This document shows positions 7,207 to 15,576 of a stretch of DNA of 28,220 bases, one piece after another. Under the pieces are notes generated by a model that did not search any database, was not told where the DNA came from, and saw only the letters and a list, made by a program, of their open reading frames with translations. Numbering within the stretch: the stretch's first letter is position 1; the number at the start of each line of letters is the position of its first letter. Both the position numbers and the translations under genes were made by a program. This DNA is from a virus. The stretch lies in the IMG/VR virus record IMGVR_UViG_3300001533_002218, positions 1 through 28,220 of that record; one strand, written 5' to 3'.

Positions 7207-8127
7207 TCAGAGCGTGAGGGTTTCGGTGTCAACAATCGCGTCGGACACTTCGATCGGCACGCCAAACGATTCGGTCGGGATCGGGGCCGGCGCCCCGGTC
7301 GCGTTCGTGGCTGTCCGGCTCTTGCGGAGCTGTTCGAGCGAGCGGCGGGACATATAGGCCACGTCGGGCACCACGCCGGCCGGGAACTTGCTGAGGGCCT
7401 CGGCGATCAGGTCGTCGGTCAGGGTCCGGTCGGCGTCGGCGGTGATCTTCTTGATCCTGCCCAGGTGCTGGATGTTGTGCACCCCCACGCCCACTCGCGC
7501 GAGCAGGTCTTGGACGTAGCCGGTGAGCGGGTTTCCGGAATCGTCGTGGATCGTTTCGGTTCGGACGTCGGACACGGCGATTTCGCCGCCCTGGCCGAGG
7601 CACCAACTGACGCCGTTCAGGCCCCACTTGACCAGCCAGAGGCTGGAAGCGGTGGCGTCGGTGGTTCCGCCGGCGTCGACCGCCATGGCCGCGGCGATCG
7701 AATCCACGAGCCCCGGGCAGCCCTTGGCATCGCCAAAGGTGGCGTTTCGGCCGTAGTAGAAGCATTTGGCGATGGTCTGCATGGCTCCTTCCAGGAGCCC
7801 CAGCGCTTCCATCGCGATGAACGCTTCAGCGCCTTCTTCGCTGGCGTCGGCGACGGCCTTGTCGCACTCCCAAATGGGGTTGATGATCATCGCCTCAACT
7901 AGGCGATTGATGTACGTGCTCTTGACCGCGGCGGTGCCTTCGTTGGCATCGCGGAAGGCAACGGTGGGGACCGAGGTCCGGACCTTCGTCTTGTAGTTGA
8001 GCCCTCGAATCGTGCGCCAAAAGCCGCCGCGAATTTCTGGGTGGGTCTGCATCGCCTCTTCGATCAGGCCGGTTGCGGAGTCGGAGCCGTTGATCGTCGC
8101 GATGTCCAAGAGGGTGGGGCGGGACAT
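7207..8127 (-). CDS. Major capsid protein
   Basis: 306 residues, following the prohead protease/scaffold and preceding the head accessory gene, the standard place for the major head subunit. The sequence is that of a HK97-fold capsid protein of the Bbp17/GP48-like type: an N-terminal arm (RPTLLDIATIN), the segment RTSVPTVAFRDANEG, a long helix region with EALGLLEGAMQTIAKCFYYG, the loop DAKGCPGLVDSIAAAM, a central SSLWLVKWG strand, and a C-terminal P-domain-like end with VPDVAYMSRRSLEQLRKSR. An AAGGAA Shine-Dalgarno sequence at the usual distance suggests high expression. Fold assignment is by pattern and context. Confidence 0.8.
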   Translation of the reverse strand: MSRPTLLDIATINGSDSATGLIEEAMQTHPEIRGGFWRTIRGLNYKTKVRTSVPTVAFRDANEGTAAVKSTYINRLVEAMIINPIWECDKAVADASEEGAEAFIAMEALGLLEGAMQTIAKCFYYGRNATFGDAKGCPGLVDSIAAAMAVDAGGTTDATASSLWLVKWGLNGVSWCLGQGGEIAVSDVRTETIHDDSGNPLTGYVQDLLARVGVGVHNIQHLGRIKKITADADRTLTDDLIAEALSKFPAGVVPDVAYMSRRSLEQLRKSRTATNATGAPAPIPTESFGVPIEVSDAIVDTETLTL

Positions 8128-8217
8128 GGTAGTAGTTCCTTGTCGGGGAAAAGGTGGGTCGTGTGGAAAAGCCGCCGGGCGGCGGGATCGGGCGGGAAGT
8201 GAAAAGGAAGGGTCGGG

Positions 8218-9285
8218 TCAGTTTTTGCCGGCGAATCGCAGGCCCAGCGCGAAGTTCGCCAGGCGTTCAGGCAGCGCGTTGCGGAGTTGCTTGGCATCGC
8301 GGCCGGAGCGGGTTCGCTGCTGGGACTTGGGCTCGCCGTCCTGGAACTCAACGGGCTCCACGTCGCCCAACCGGTCGCCGATGGCTGCGAGGCGGTCACG
8401 GAGGGACTGGTTTTCCTCGGCCAGTTCGCGGGTGTACTCGGCCCGGGCCTGGTCGAGGCTCAGCCCGCGCGTGAAATACTTCGGCCCGCGTTCGTCGCCA
8501 AACTCGGCGACGAATACGGCGCCTTCGGCGGCTCGCTGGGCGGCGGGATCGGCGGGCGGGTCTGCGGCCGATGCCTCGGACTCGGGCGTCTCGGGCTCCT
8601 CGTCAACGATTTTCGGTTCGGGCGCCGGTTTGTCGGTTTCCGCCTCGGCGGCGGGCGGCGGGTCCTCTGCAGCGCCGCCTGTTTCGGCGTCGGGATCCTC
8701 CGCCGCGTCTTCCGGCGGGGTGAAGCGGGCCAGGTGCGGGTTCGCCGCGCAAAACTCGGTGAGCGTGTGCTTGTCGTAGCCGTGGGGGCAGATAGCCACG
8801 CCGCGGAGGTTCCACTGGCGGAACACCAGCAGCGGGCCGGCCATTTCACGGCCGTTTACGATGGCCGTGGCGTTTCGCTGCACGAACTCGGTGACCAGGC
8901 CGTCCAAGTCGAAGGCAATCGACGCTTCGTAGGGGACGCCGCCCTGGTGGTCGGAGTAGATTTGCTTGGCCCGTTCCGAGGTCAGAAGCAGCTTGCCATC
9001 GGCCCACAGCCCGCCGTCGCGATGCTCGAACGTGTCGAGGTAGCCGAGGATTTGCTCATTGTCGTGCACGTAATCCAAGGCGAGCTTTTCCTTGTGCGTC
9101 TGCATCCCGTCGAGGTCATGGACACACAAGCCCCAATACCAGTGATCGAGCGGCTCCGGGCTGCGCGCGAGGATGTGCACAGCTACGGAGTCGGCCTTGT
9201 CGCCGGCCTTTAGCTCGCACGGCGCGGCGAAACGGCGGGCATGTTCGGGGATGCGGGCGGGATCGAGGTCAATCGTCTTCGGCAT
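8218..9285 (-). CDS. Prohead protease fused to a scaffold-like C-terminal region
   Basis: 355 residues. Residues about 35-170 read as a caudoviral prohead protease: DYVHDNEQILGYLD (His74 as catalytic candidate) and VPYEASIAFDLDG (Ser122 as nucleophile candidate), then WNLRGVAICPHG. Residues about 185-255 form a long Glu/Pro/Ala-rich acidic linker. Residues about 275-310 are a coiled coil (AEYTRELAEENQSLRDRL), followed by a basic C-terminus. A protease followed by acidic coiled-coil sequence is the known design of a self-cleaving protease-scaffold that is removed during capsid maturation. Strong AAGGAG ribosome site 8 bases upstream. It overlaps the portal gene by 17 bases. Confidence 0.75.
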   Translation of the reverse strand: MPKTIDLDPARIPEHARRFAAPCELKAGDKADSVAVHILARSPEPLDHWYWGLCVHDLDGMQTHKEKLALDYVHDNEQILGYLDTFEHRDGGLWADGKLLLTSERAKQIYSDHQGGVPYEASIAFDLDGLVTEFVQRNATAIVNGREMAGPLLVFRQWNLRGVAICPHGYDKHTLTEFCAANPHLARFTPPEDAAEDPDAETGGAAEDPPPAAEAETDKPAPEPKIVDEEPETPESEASAADPPADPAAQRAAEGAVFVAEFGDERGPKYFTRGLSLDQARAEYTRELAEENQSLRDRLAAIGDRLGDVEPVEFQDGEPKSQQRTRSGRDAKQLRNALPERLANFALGLRFAGKN

Positions 9286-10663
9286 GGGGGGGCTCCTTGG
9301 AAGGCGTGTTGGCGGGGATGGGCGGCAAGGCGTTCAGCTTAGTGCGCGCCTCACGCAGCTCATCGAGAATGTCGTCAAAATCGATCTGCCGCTTCTTGCA
9401 GACGCGCTGGGGGCTGTTCAGCCCGGCGTTGATCGCCTCGATATCGGCGTTGACCTCCTGCGCCGGGTTAATCCAGGCCATTCCGTTCGGGATCCATTCC
9501 CAGAGGACGTCGTCGAGGGTCCAGCCTCGCGGCAGCGTGATTTCGCCGTTGAGGACGCCGATCAGCAGTCGCCAATAGGTCAGGCGGTCGAGCAGCTCGC
9601 GGACATCGGCCTGCTTGTCTCGGCAGGCCATTTCATACAGGATGACCGCGCCGCGGGCGCCGCTGAAATTGGTCCGCGATTCATCGAAATAAATCATTGG
9701 GATATCCAACGCCTTGAGGGCGACGGATATCATGAGGCCGGTGTAGTTCTGGAACTCGGCGGCCGGCTGTTTGCTTTCCAGAAATTCAGCCTTGTCGTCT
9801 TGATCGAGATCGAGCTGAAACGGGCCCTTTCCGAAGTCGACCGTGGCGGCGCTCTTGTCCTCGGCGCCGGTCGCGTCGTCAGTTGTGGTTACGTCGCCTA
9901 CCGCCTCGTCGTCGGCGCGGTAGAGGGCCAGCCCGAACAGCTGGGTGATTTTGGCTTTGGCCAGTGCGTAGTCAAAGCACTCGTAGGTGTCGCGCAGCCG
10001 GTTGATCGCCGCGGCGAGCGGTGAGATACCTCGTGTTTGGTCGAATCGGTCGAAGTAGGCGAAGTGTTCGCAGTGTTGGGCGGAGATTTCCCGGTCGAAC
10101 GTGAATCCGTTGCCGGCGGTGCGTTTGTGGACCGCGTAGCCCAAATGTCGGCCGTTCTTGGCGGTGCGGACTCCGTGGGTGTACTCGCCGCGGTTGGGCC
10201 CGAGTGGGTCTCGGATGCGATCGCCCTCGATGGGCGCCACGAGTCCAGACCGCAGTCTCTGCAAGACGATGTCCCCGTCGACCACGCGCCGGGCCTCGGC
10301 AAGGCGCATGGCACGCCGCAGGCTGTGGCGGCCGGAGGCGTCAAAGTGGCCGGGCAGCCCCCATCGCCAGACGAACGTTTCCAGGACCTTATCGAACGCG
10401 GCATCGCCGGTGTGGGCTTCAAAGCTGTGGGAGGCGACGAAGTTCAGATGCAATCGGATCGCCCACGCGGCCACCTCGAAGTTACGCTGGAGGTCTCGCG
10501 TGCTGGAGACGACTTTGCGCCGGCGGTCGGCGGGCAGGGCGGCGTCCTCGGATTGCAAAATCACTCGGCGCGAGCGCCGGCGGTTGCTCGTTTCGGCGGC
10601 GTCGTATGCCCACGCCGCGTCGCGGCGGAGGGCCGATCGTGCTGTGGCGAGGGGGGCGGGCAT
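9269..10663 (-). CDS. Portal protein, lambda gpB-type
   Basis: 464 residues, the usual size of a lambda-family portal. Landmarks include RDLQRNFEVAAWAIRLHLNFV (about 60-80), LAEARRVVDGDIVLQRL, GDRIRDP, ISPLAAAINRLRDTYECFDY and YALAKAKITQLFGLALY, then RTNFSGARGAVILYEMACR and LTYWRLLIGVLNGEI near the C-terminus. These match the order of segments in PF05136. Twelve copies form the ring through which DNA enters the head. The start overlaps the stop of the gpW-like gene as TAATG. Position between terminase/gpW and the prohead protease is canonical. Confidence 0.9.
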   Translation of the reverse strand: MPAPLATARSALRRDAAWAYDAAETSNRRRSRRVILQSEDAALPADRRRKVVSSTRDLQRNFEVAAWAIRLHLNFVASHSFEAHTGDAAFDKVLETFVWRWGLPGHFDASGRHSLRRAMRLAEARRVVDGDIVLQRLRSGLVAPIEGDRIRDPLGPNRGEYTHGVRTAKNGRHLGYAVHKRTAGNGFTFDREISAQHCEHFAYFDRFDQTRGISPLAAAINRLRDTYECFDYALAKAKITQLFGLALYRADDEAVGDVTTTDDATGAEDKSAATVDFGKGPFQLDLDQDDKAEFLESKQPAAEFQNYTGLMISVALKALDIPMIYFDESRTNFSGARGAVILYEMACRDKQADVRELLDRLTYWRLLIGVLNGEITLPRGWTLDDVLWEWIPNGMAWINPAQEVNADIEAINAGLNSPQRVCKKRQIDFDDILDELREARTKLNALPPIPANTPSKEPPHAEDD

Positions 10664-10869
10664 TAGGAGTCGGGGAGTTGGATCGAGGCGATGCGCGGGC
10701 GTTTGCGTTCCTGGCGGCCGTCTCGCGAACGCCAGTAGTCGATCGCCTGGAGCATTTCGGTGGGCCCGCGGTATTGGATGGTTTGTCCGTCGCAGGACAC
10801 GGACGCGATGCCGGCGCCTTCGGTGAGAGCGGATTCGAGTTCTGCGACGATCTCGGCGGGCGTGGCCAT
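10663..10869 (-). CDS. gpW-like head-tail joining protein
   Basis: 68 residues, starting MATPAEIVAELESALTEG, then SVSCDGQTIQYRG and MLQAIDYWRSRD. The length, the helix-hairpin-helix pattern and the place directly before a lambda-type portal gene match lambda gpW, which seals packaged heads and forms part of the tail attachment site. The gene was identified inside a longer open frame; the ATG at 10869 is chosen because the added upstream sequence is not protein-like. The 58 bases before it are locally AT-rich (TAAATATAGATTC on the plus strand), out of character for this genome and possibly a weak promoter. Confidence 0.75.
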   Translation of the reverse strand: MATPAEIVAELESALTEGAGIASVSCDGQTIQYRGPTEMLQAIDYWRSRDGRQERKRPRIASIQLPDS

Positions 10870-10927
10870 GCGCCTAGTGTGGCACGATTCCCTGGGCCCA
10901 AGCGAGGGCGTAAATATAGATTCACAA

Positions 10928-11209
10928 TTAATTTTCTGCGGTGGCCAGCACGCCCGTATCGGGCTGGTATTCGTAGGAACGATCGATTCGCACCTGGCCG
11001 CAGGTCGCGCAGCTCGTCCAGCGGCGCACGATTTCGGTGTACGGTTCGCCGCCAGGGGTCCATCCGCTGTGCGGTGTGCGTTTGGTTTGCGTGATGGGCC
11101 CGCGTTCGGTGGACCCACACACCTTGCACCGCGTAGGGGTCGCAGTGACCACGTCGCGAGGTTTTGTCTTGGCCCCCTTGGGGCGGCCGGGCTTCATTTT
11201 GTCGCTCAT
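10928..11209 (-). CDS. Small Cys4 zinc-binding protein
   Basis: 93 residues. The N-terminus is basic with an AT-hook-like GRPKGAKTK (residues 8-16). Cys28-x2-Cys31 and Cys67-x2-Cys70 form a four-cysteine zinc ribbon, with RCKVCGSTERGP and TSCATCGQVRID as the two halves. Such proteins near terminase genes could be DNA-binding packaging or transcription factors, which is inference. The gene overlaps the large terminase gene by 4 bases (ATGA) and ends before a short AT-rich gap. I do not recognise a named family. Confidence 0.7.
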   Translation of the reverse strand: MSDKMKPGRPKGAKTKPRDVVTATPTRCKVCGSTERGPITQTKRTPHSGWTPGGEPYTEIVRRWTSCATCGQVRIDRSYEYQPDTGVLATAEN

Positions 11210-13230
11210 AGATAACGAACCTTTCTCCGTTTGGGCTTAGTGGTGGCGCCGGGAAGTCCGGCCGGCCTCGCGCCTTTGACGGCGGCGGCCACGAAGGCCA
11301 AGATTAGCGCGTCCCCAAAGTGGTTGTCGCGGTTGGGGCGCAGTTGCCATTCATCGAGGGTCCGGCCTCGGGCCGAGACGCGCAGCGGGTATTCCGCCGC
11401 GTAATGGTCGGCCAACAAGCGGAGGTCGCCGGTTGGCAGTTGCAGCGCGCCGGGGTCGCCCGGCGCCGTGCTGAGCGAGCGGGCTACGATCGATTTCCAG
11501 GCGTTGGCGTCGAACTGGATTTGGCGTTTGCTGCGCTTTTCCGGCTTGGCCGAGCGCCAATAGTGGCCGGTCTGGTCGCCTGGGTGGCGCTTGTACTCAG
11601 AAAGCGGTTTATTGATCGCCTTCACGGGCAGGCCCTTGCTCGCGATGACCGCGCCGGGGGCGGTGCATTGGGCGATTGCTAGCTCGACCGCGTCGGGCTT
11701 GTAGCCGCAGTCAGCCAGTATGAGGTCCAACCGGAGTGGCGTGCCGTCGAGGTCCCACGTTTTGTTGAGGAGCGAATTGAATAGGTCGGTCAGTCCGGCG
11801 ACGATCGCCCCCTCCTTGGCGCGCCCGGGGTATTTGCGGGCCAGTGTACGCGTGGCGTCCGAAAGCGTAAAGTAGTCGCGCTTCTGATCGGGCCAGGTGC
11901 CCCAGTCGACCAGGCCGGCGTCGAGCCGGTCATTGCTGGCCAGCACGTGCCAATACAACACCTGGTCATGCACGTCGACGCCGGCGGTGAGCCGGGACAC
12001 GGCCGGCGTCAGAACGGGTACTTCTCTGCGAGCGAAAGCGCCCGCCGGGCGCTCGAGGATGCCCTTGGCGGTTAGCACCTCGGCGCCGTCGGTCGAGTCG
12101 ATCGGGTCGTTTTGGTACTCGGCGGCATGGGCGGCCGGGTTTCGCAGCCGTAGATTCCAGTGCAGTTGGATCGCCGAGTGGCAGCCCTGCTTGTAATCGG
12201 GCCAGGTCACTGCGGATCCGGCGTCCATCTCGGACTGGTGAGCCAGGTAAAAGGCATCGGCGACGGCCCCATCACCACCCGCGGCCAGGTTCTCGGTTCG
12301 CAGCCGAGAGTATTCCGCCCATAGGGATTCGTTGGCGGGCCAGGACAGGACGGCGGGCGTACGCTGACCGTGCCATTCGGGCTTGGCCTTGTGGTCGAGG
12401 TATCGGCTGGCCAGGTCGTCGGGCCGAATCACGGTGCACGGCATGGCCGCGGCGATGGCTTGGCCCGGTCCGGCCAGGTTGAGGATCGCCCCTTCGATCA
12501 CGTCGCAGCGGGCCTGGGTCTGCGCGGGGCTGCGGGCGCTTTCGTCCGTTTGGGGGTCGTCCAAAATCACGAACGACGGCCGAAGTGTGCGGCCGTCTGG
12601 GGTGGTGTGCGCCATGCCGCGGATTTGGCCGGTGATGCCGGCGACGCGCACGGTGGCGCCGGCTGCCCGGGAGCCGGGGATACTCGGGAGCGTGATGCTG
12701 TAGGCAGTCCATTGCAGGGCGGTCGAGCGGCCGCGGTAGAGTTGGCCGTGGGCGCGCTGCGAGATGCCTTGGAGCTTGTAGATTGGATAGCAGATTTCGG
12801 GAAAATCCTCCAACAGTTTCGGGTTGTGTTGGAGGCTGACTTTTATCGAGGTCAATAGCTGCGCCCCGCCATCTTCGTCTGCGCCGATCGCGGCCACGAA
12901 GGGCCGCCGGCCGGTAGCGAGAGCCCACAGGGCGGTGAGCCAAGAGAGCGTGGTTTTCGCGTACCCGCGCGGCATCGCCAGCGCGAACAGCCCGCCGGCG
13001 GACACCGCGCGCGTCAGCCGGTCGATCGCCGCGAAATGGCAGGAGCCAAACGGCAGGAAACAGGTATCGGGGAAATAGAGGCGGGCAAACGCGGCGAGGT
13101 CCCGGACCGCCTCGGCCCGGCGGGCCGGGTCTCGGATGGGCGGGATCGGACCGATGTCCCGCCCTTCGGCCGAGAGACTGCGCTGGCGGGCGGCAGTGGC
13201 GGATTTGTGGGCGTCATAGCGGCGGGGCAT
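11206..13230 (-). CDS. terL: Terminase large subunit, GpA-like
   Basis: 674 residues, close to the length of lambda GpA. The ATPase domain shows a Walker A variant MPRGYAKTT (residues 86-94) and a Walker B VILDDPQTDE (221-230). The nuclease domain shows AGVDVHD (about 435) as the first acidic site, ILADCGYKPD (about 530) and a C-terminal NHFGDALILAF (about 645), as in RNase H-fold terminase nucleases. It packages phage DNA into proheads through the portal and cuts concatemers. The gene overlaps the preceding small-subunit candidate by 17 bases. Its start, MPRRYDAHKSATAARQ, is the natural N-terminus. Confidence 0.92.
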   Translation of the reverse strand: MPRRYDAHKSATAARQRSLSAEGRDIGPIPPIRDPARRAEAVRDLAAFARLYFPDTCFLPFGSCHFAAIDRLTRAVSAGGLFALAMPRGYAKTTLSWLTALWALATGRRPFVAAIGADEDGGAQLLTSIKVSLQHNPKLLEDFPEICYPIYKLQGISQRAHGQLYRGRSTALQWTAYSITLPSIPGSRAAGATVRVAGITGQIRGMAHTTPDGRTLRPSFVILDDPQTDESARSPAQTQARCDVIEGAILNLAGPGQAIAAAMPCTVIRPDDLASRYLDHKAKPEWHGQRTPAVLSWPANESLWAEYSRLRTENLAAGGDGAVADAFYLAHQSEMDAGSAVTWPDYKQGCHSAIQLHWNLRLRNPAAHAAEYQNDPIDSTDGAEVLTAKGILERPAGAFARREVPVLTPAVSRLTAGVDVHDQVLYWHVLASNDRLDAGLVDWGTWPDQKRDYFTLSDATRTLARKYPGRAKEGAIVAGLTDLFNSLLNKTWDLDGTPLRLDLILADCGYKPDAVELAIAQCTAPGAVIASKGLPVKAINKPLSEYKRHPGDQTGHYWRSAKPEKRSKRQIQFDANAWKSIVARSLSTAPGDPGALQLPTGDLRLLADHYAAEYPLRVSARGRTLDEWQLRPNRDNHFGDALILAFVAAAVKGARPAGLPGATTKPKRRKVRYL

Positions 13231-13771
13231 TGCGTGTGTCGATCAGTTCGGCCGCGGCCATGCGGGCGAGTTCGTCGAGGGGCAGGTCTTGAAATGCGGG
13301 ATAGGCCCGTCGCAGGTGAGCGGCGGCCCGGCCCGCGTCGTCTGGCGGGTCGGGATGGGCCGGATCGGCGGCCGCGGCCCCGGCGCCGATCGGCGCGGGG
13401 GCCCCCAGGTCCAGGAGCCGGTTTAATTCGCGTTGCACCCCCAGGGCGGTTTTGCAGTCCTGTATTTGGATCGACCGGCGATACAGGTTATTCAACCGCG
13501 CGATGGCCCGCCCCAGTTCGCGCGTCCGGTCGAATCCGGCGGCCAGGGCCAGGCGACGTTGCGCCTCGGCGATGGCTGCTTCTGCGGCCTTCGCGGTCAG
13601 GCCCATTTTGTCGCTGGTCAGCGCCTTGGTCACTTCGTTGTGGGATTCCAGGGCCAATAGCAGCGCGATTGTCTGGTCGACGATCTCGGCGGCCACCGCG
13701 GCTACTTTGGCGCGCGGCGGCGATGGTTTCCGTTTGGCGGTTTTCTTCTTGGTGGTTTTGTTTGTGGCCAT
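13214..13771 (-). CDS. Putative terminase small subunit
   Basis: 185 residues, assigned from its place directly before the large subunit. The N-terminus is very Lys-rich (KTTKKKTAKRKP, residues 5-16), followed by a long helical region with ALLLALESHNEVTK, AAEAAIAEAQRRLALAAGF and LGRAIARLNNLYRR, compatible with a DNA-binding, oligomerising subunit. A Pro/Ala-rich linker (about 125-145) leads to a short C-terminal helix that could contact the large subunit. No specific motif proves the call. It starts adjacent to the stop of the PLD-phosphoribosyltransferase gene. Confidence 0.55.
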   Translation of the reverse strand: MATNKTTKKKTAKRKPSPPRAKVAAVAAEIVDQTIALLLALESHNEVTKALTSDKMGLTAKAAEAAIAEAQRRLALAAGFDRTRELGRAIARLNNLYRRSIQIQDCKTALGVQRELNRLLDLGAPAPIGAGAAAADPAHPDPPDDAGRAAAHLRRAYPAFQDLPLDELARMAAAELIDTRNAPPL

Positions 13772-14977
13772 TTAGCAGCCGGCGTAAGCGAATCCCCAGG
13801 CGGTAATGCCAGCGGCCCGTAAGGCGGCCAGACTGAGCCGCATTGTGTTTCCGGACGTTACCGCGTCGTCGATGACGATCGCTGCCGGAACGGCCGCGGT
13901 TACGGTATAGTCCGTTTGGTCAAGCGAGGCTTTGGGGTGGTGTCGGGTCTTGGTGTCAGTCCGGTCGAGAAGCTCGGCAAACGGCACGGCGAGCAGTGCG
14001 GCGACGGCCGCGGCCAGTTCCGCGGCGGCGTAGGGAGCCGGCCAACTTGCGCCCTGCGGCGGGCAGGTCACGACGGCGCCGGAGGGGAGCACGGGCTGCC
14101 ATTGGCGGATCAGCGCGGCGAGTTCGGCGGCGAAGCGTGCGAGGTCGATCGAGTCGCGTGCGTCCTTCCACTTGAAAAGGGCCGCCCGGGCGCCGGCGTC
14201 AGAATGGACGCAATAGACGCCCAGGCCGGCCCGGCGCTGGTGTTTGCCGGCGGTGGTGCGTTTTGCCGGCGTGGCCGAGTGGTCTAGGTCGGCTTCGGGC
14301 GGAATCTTTCGCAGCATTTCGGCGAACCAGTCGCGGTAGAACGTCCAGACGGTGCGGTCGTTCGTCCAGTCGTATTGTTCGGCCCGCGGGTTTCCGGTCA
14401 GGTTGGCCGATCCCGTGATGACGTGGTAGTTTTGCCCGTGGTTCAGGAGAAGAATCTTCGCATGGTTGCGGAACGCTCGGTATTGACCGCCCCGGTCGCG
14501 TATGCCGATCAACAGGCGGGCATAGGTAGCGGTTTCGCGCCGCTTGAAGTACAGCCCGGTTAGGAAGTGGACCTGACCGATTTTTCCGCCGTCCCACAAT
14601 TCCAGAAGCTCTGTTACGGTGGTTGCGTTCAGCGTCCAGGTCGAGCAATACAGGCTATCCGTCCGCGGCAGCCAGTTTGTTAGGATCAGCGGAACCCACG
14701 TCCAATAGTCCCACTTCGCCGCCGAGAGGATATGCAGCGTTTCGCCCGGCTCCGGCGGTGTGCGGATCACGTCGGCTAGGGTTTCCCGTTGGGCAAGGCG
14801 GGCGAAGCGGTGTTTGGCCCGGCGGCGCAGGGCTCGGGCGTCGGGCATCCGGTCGGATTCCAAAGCGGTGTCCTCGGGGTTTCCGAGGAGGTCGTCCAGC
14901 AGCCAATCGGGGGCAGAAACGTCGGGAAATGTGTCGGGCATGGGCCGGTAAGTAGGGTGCAGGCCGTCCGGTTTCAT
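13772..14977 (-). CDS. Phospholipase D-like nuclease half fused to ComF-like phosphoribosyltransferase
   Basis: 401 residues with two recognisable parts. Residues about 80-225 are a PLD-superfamily domain: strand YCSTWTLNATT, then HxK at His172/Lys174 (NHAKILLLN), GSANLTGN (189-196) and a Glu at 200. Only one HxK motif is present, so activity would need a dimer, and the usual Asp after HxKx4 is Asn179. Residues about 285-401 resemble a ComF-type phosphoribosyltransferase, with CPPQGASWPAPYAAAELAAA and the PRPP-binding loop IDDAVTSGNT (369-378). It sits between the SNase-like gene and terminase. I know of no described function for this pairing. DNA end-processing, nucleotide salvage or an anti-defence role are possibilities. 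Confidence 0.75.
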   Translation of the reverse strand: MKPDGLHPTYRPMPDTFPDVSAPDWLLDDLLGNPEDTALESDRMPDARALRRRAKHRFARLAQRETLADVIRTPPEPGETLHILSAAKWDYWTWVPLILTNWLPRTDSLYCSTWTLNATTVTELLELWDGGKIGQVHFLTGLYFKRRETATYARLLIGIRDRGGQYRAFRNHAKILLLNHGQNYHVITGSANLTGNPRAEQYDWTNDRTVWTFYRDWFAEMLRKIPPEADLDHSATPAKRTTAGKHQRRAGLGVYCVHSDAGARAALFKWKDARDSIDLARFAAELAALIRQWQPVLPSGAVVTCPPQGASWPAPYAAAELAAAVAALLAVPFAELLDRTDTKTRHHPKASLDQTDYTVTAAVPAAIVIDDAVTSGNTMRLSLAALRAAGITAWGFAYAGC

Positions 14978-15088
14978 AGGTTCGCATGCGCGGGGAAAGA
15001 AAGTCAGTCTGGGAACGCGATACTTTCCGTCGAGGGCTTCCGGGGAAAGTCCGGGAAGGACCCGCGGCGTTTTTTTGTCGGGAGGTTT

Positions 15089-15454
15089 TCAGTTTTGGGG
15101 CGAATCCCCGGAAACGGGCTCAGCGTGGCCGTGGGCGATGAGCAGGTCGGAGAGGTCGGTTGTACCGCAAAACACGCGGCCGACCAGTAGGGGGCGGCCC
15201 CATCGTGCCAGCAGATCTTGCATTGTCGTTTGTAGGGGGGACCAGACGGTCAACGTCAGGTGCGCGTTCGCCTCCAGCCAGGCTTCCAGCCAGGCCTCGG
15301 CGTCTCGGCCGGCTGGTGTGGCAGGGCTTGGCGACCGCACACCGGCCAGGTCCACCCGCACACGGCGCCCCTCGATCACCAACACGATCTGATCGGCTCG
15401 CGTCAGGTGGGACCACGCGGCGGGCATCGCTAGACCGTGTGGCGGCGCAATCAC
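15089..15454 (-). CDS. Degenerate staphylococcal-nuclease-like (SNase) protein
   Basis: 121 residues from a GTG start that overlaps the stop of the 40-residue peptide (GTGA). The fold pattern is that of SNase: IVLVIEGRRVRVDLAGVRSP, GRDAEAWLEAWLEA, then WGRPLLVGRVFC, and DLSDLLIAHGHAEP, the usual C-terminal helix with a Gly-x-Ala end. The acidic calcium/catalytic positions of active SNase (an Asp in the second strand and a Glu after the PE loop) are not evident. It may therefore be a DNA-binding or inactivated relative. It lies in the cassette between the protease and the PLD-phosphoribosyltransferase gene. Confidence 0.6.
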   Translation of the reverse strand: MIAPPHGLAMPAAWSHLTRADQIVLVIEGRRVRVDLAGVRSPSPATPAGRDAEAWLEAWLEANAHLTLTVWSPLQTTMQDLLARWGRPLLVGRVFCGTTDLSDLLIAHGHAEPVSGDSPQN

Positions 15455-15573
15455 GATCTCAGCTTTTCCAGCCGGGCATCCAGCCGATTAAGGCGGCGGA
15501 ACATGCAGCGTATGCGGCACTTCACGAGCCGGATGCGGAGCATCAGCCAGCGTCGGTACAGGCGTGTGAACAT
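15451..15573 (-). CDS. 40-residue basic Arg-rich peptide
   Basis: A short frame starting ATG at 15573, three bases after the stop of the protease gene, and ending in a GTGA overlap with the SNase-like gene. The product, starting MFTRLYRRWLMLRIRL, has about a third Arg/Lys, regularly spaced hydrophobic residues and two Cys, giving an amphipathic helix. Tight packing with both neighbours argues that it is translated. Roles such as a membrane-active or nucleic-acid-binding peptide are guesses. Confidence 0.5.
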   Translation of the reverse strand: MFTRLYRRWLMLRIRLVKCRIRCMFRRLNRLDARLEKLRS

Positions 15574-15576
15574 CGG

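Noticed and set aside
10896-10935. AT-rich pocket with TATATT on the minus strand before the gpW-like gene
   Set aside because: There is no convincing -35 element at normal spacing; a promoter is possible but not supported.
15040-15076. Plus-strand run of seven T after GC-rich sequence, terminator-like
   Set aside because: The preceding hairpin is only about 4 base pairs (GTCC/GGAC), and no plus-strand gene ends here.
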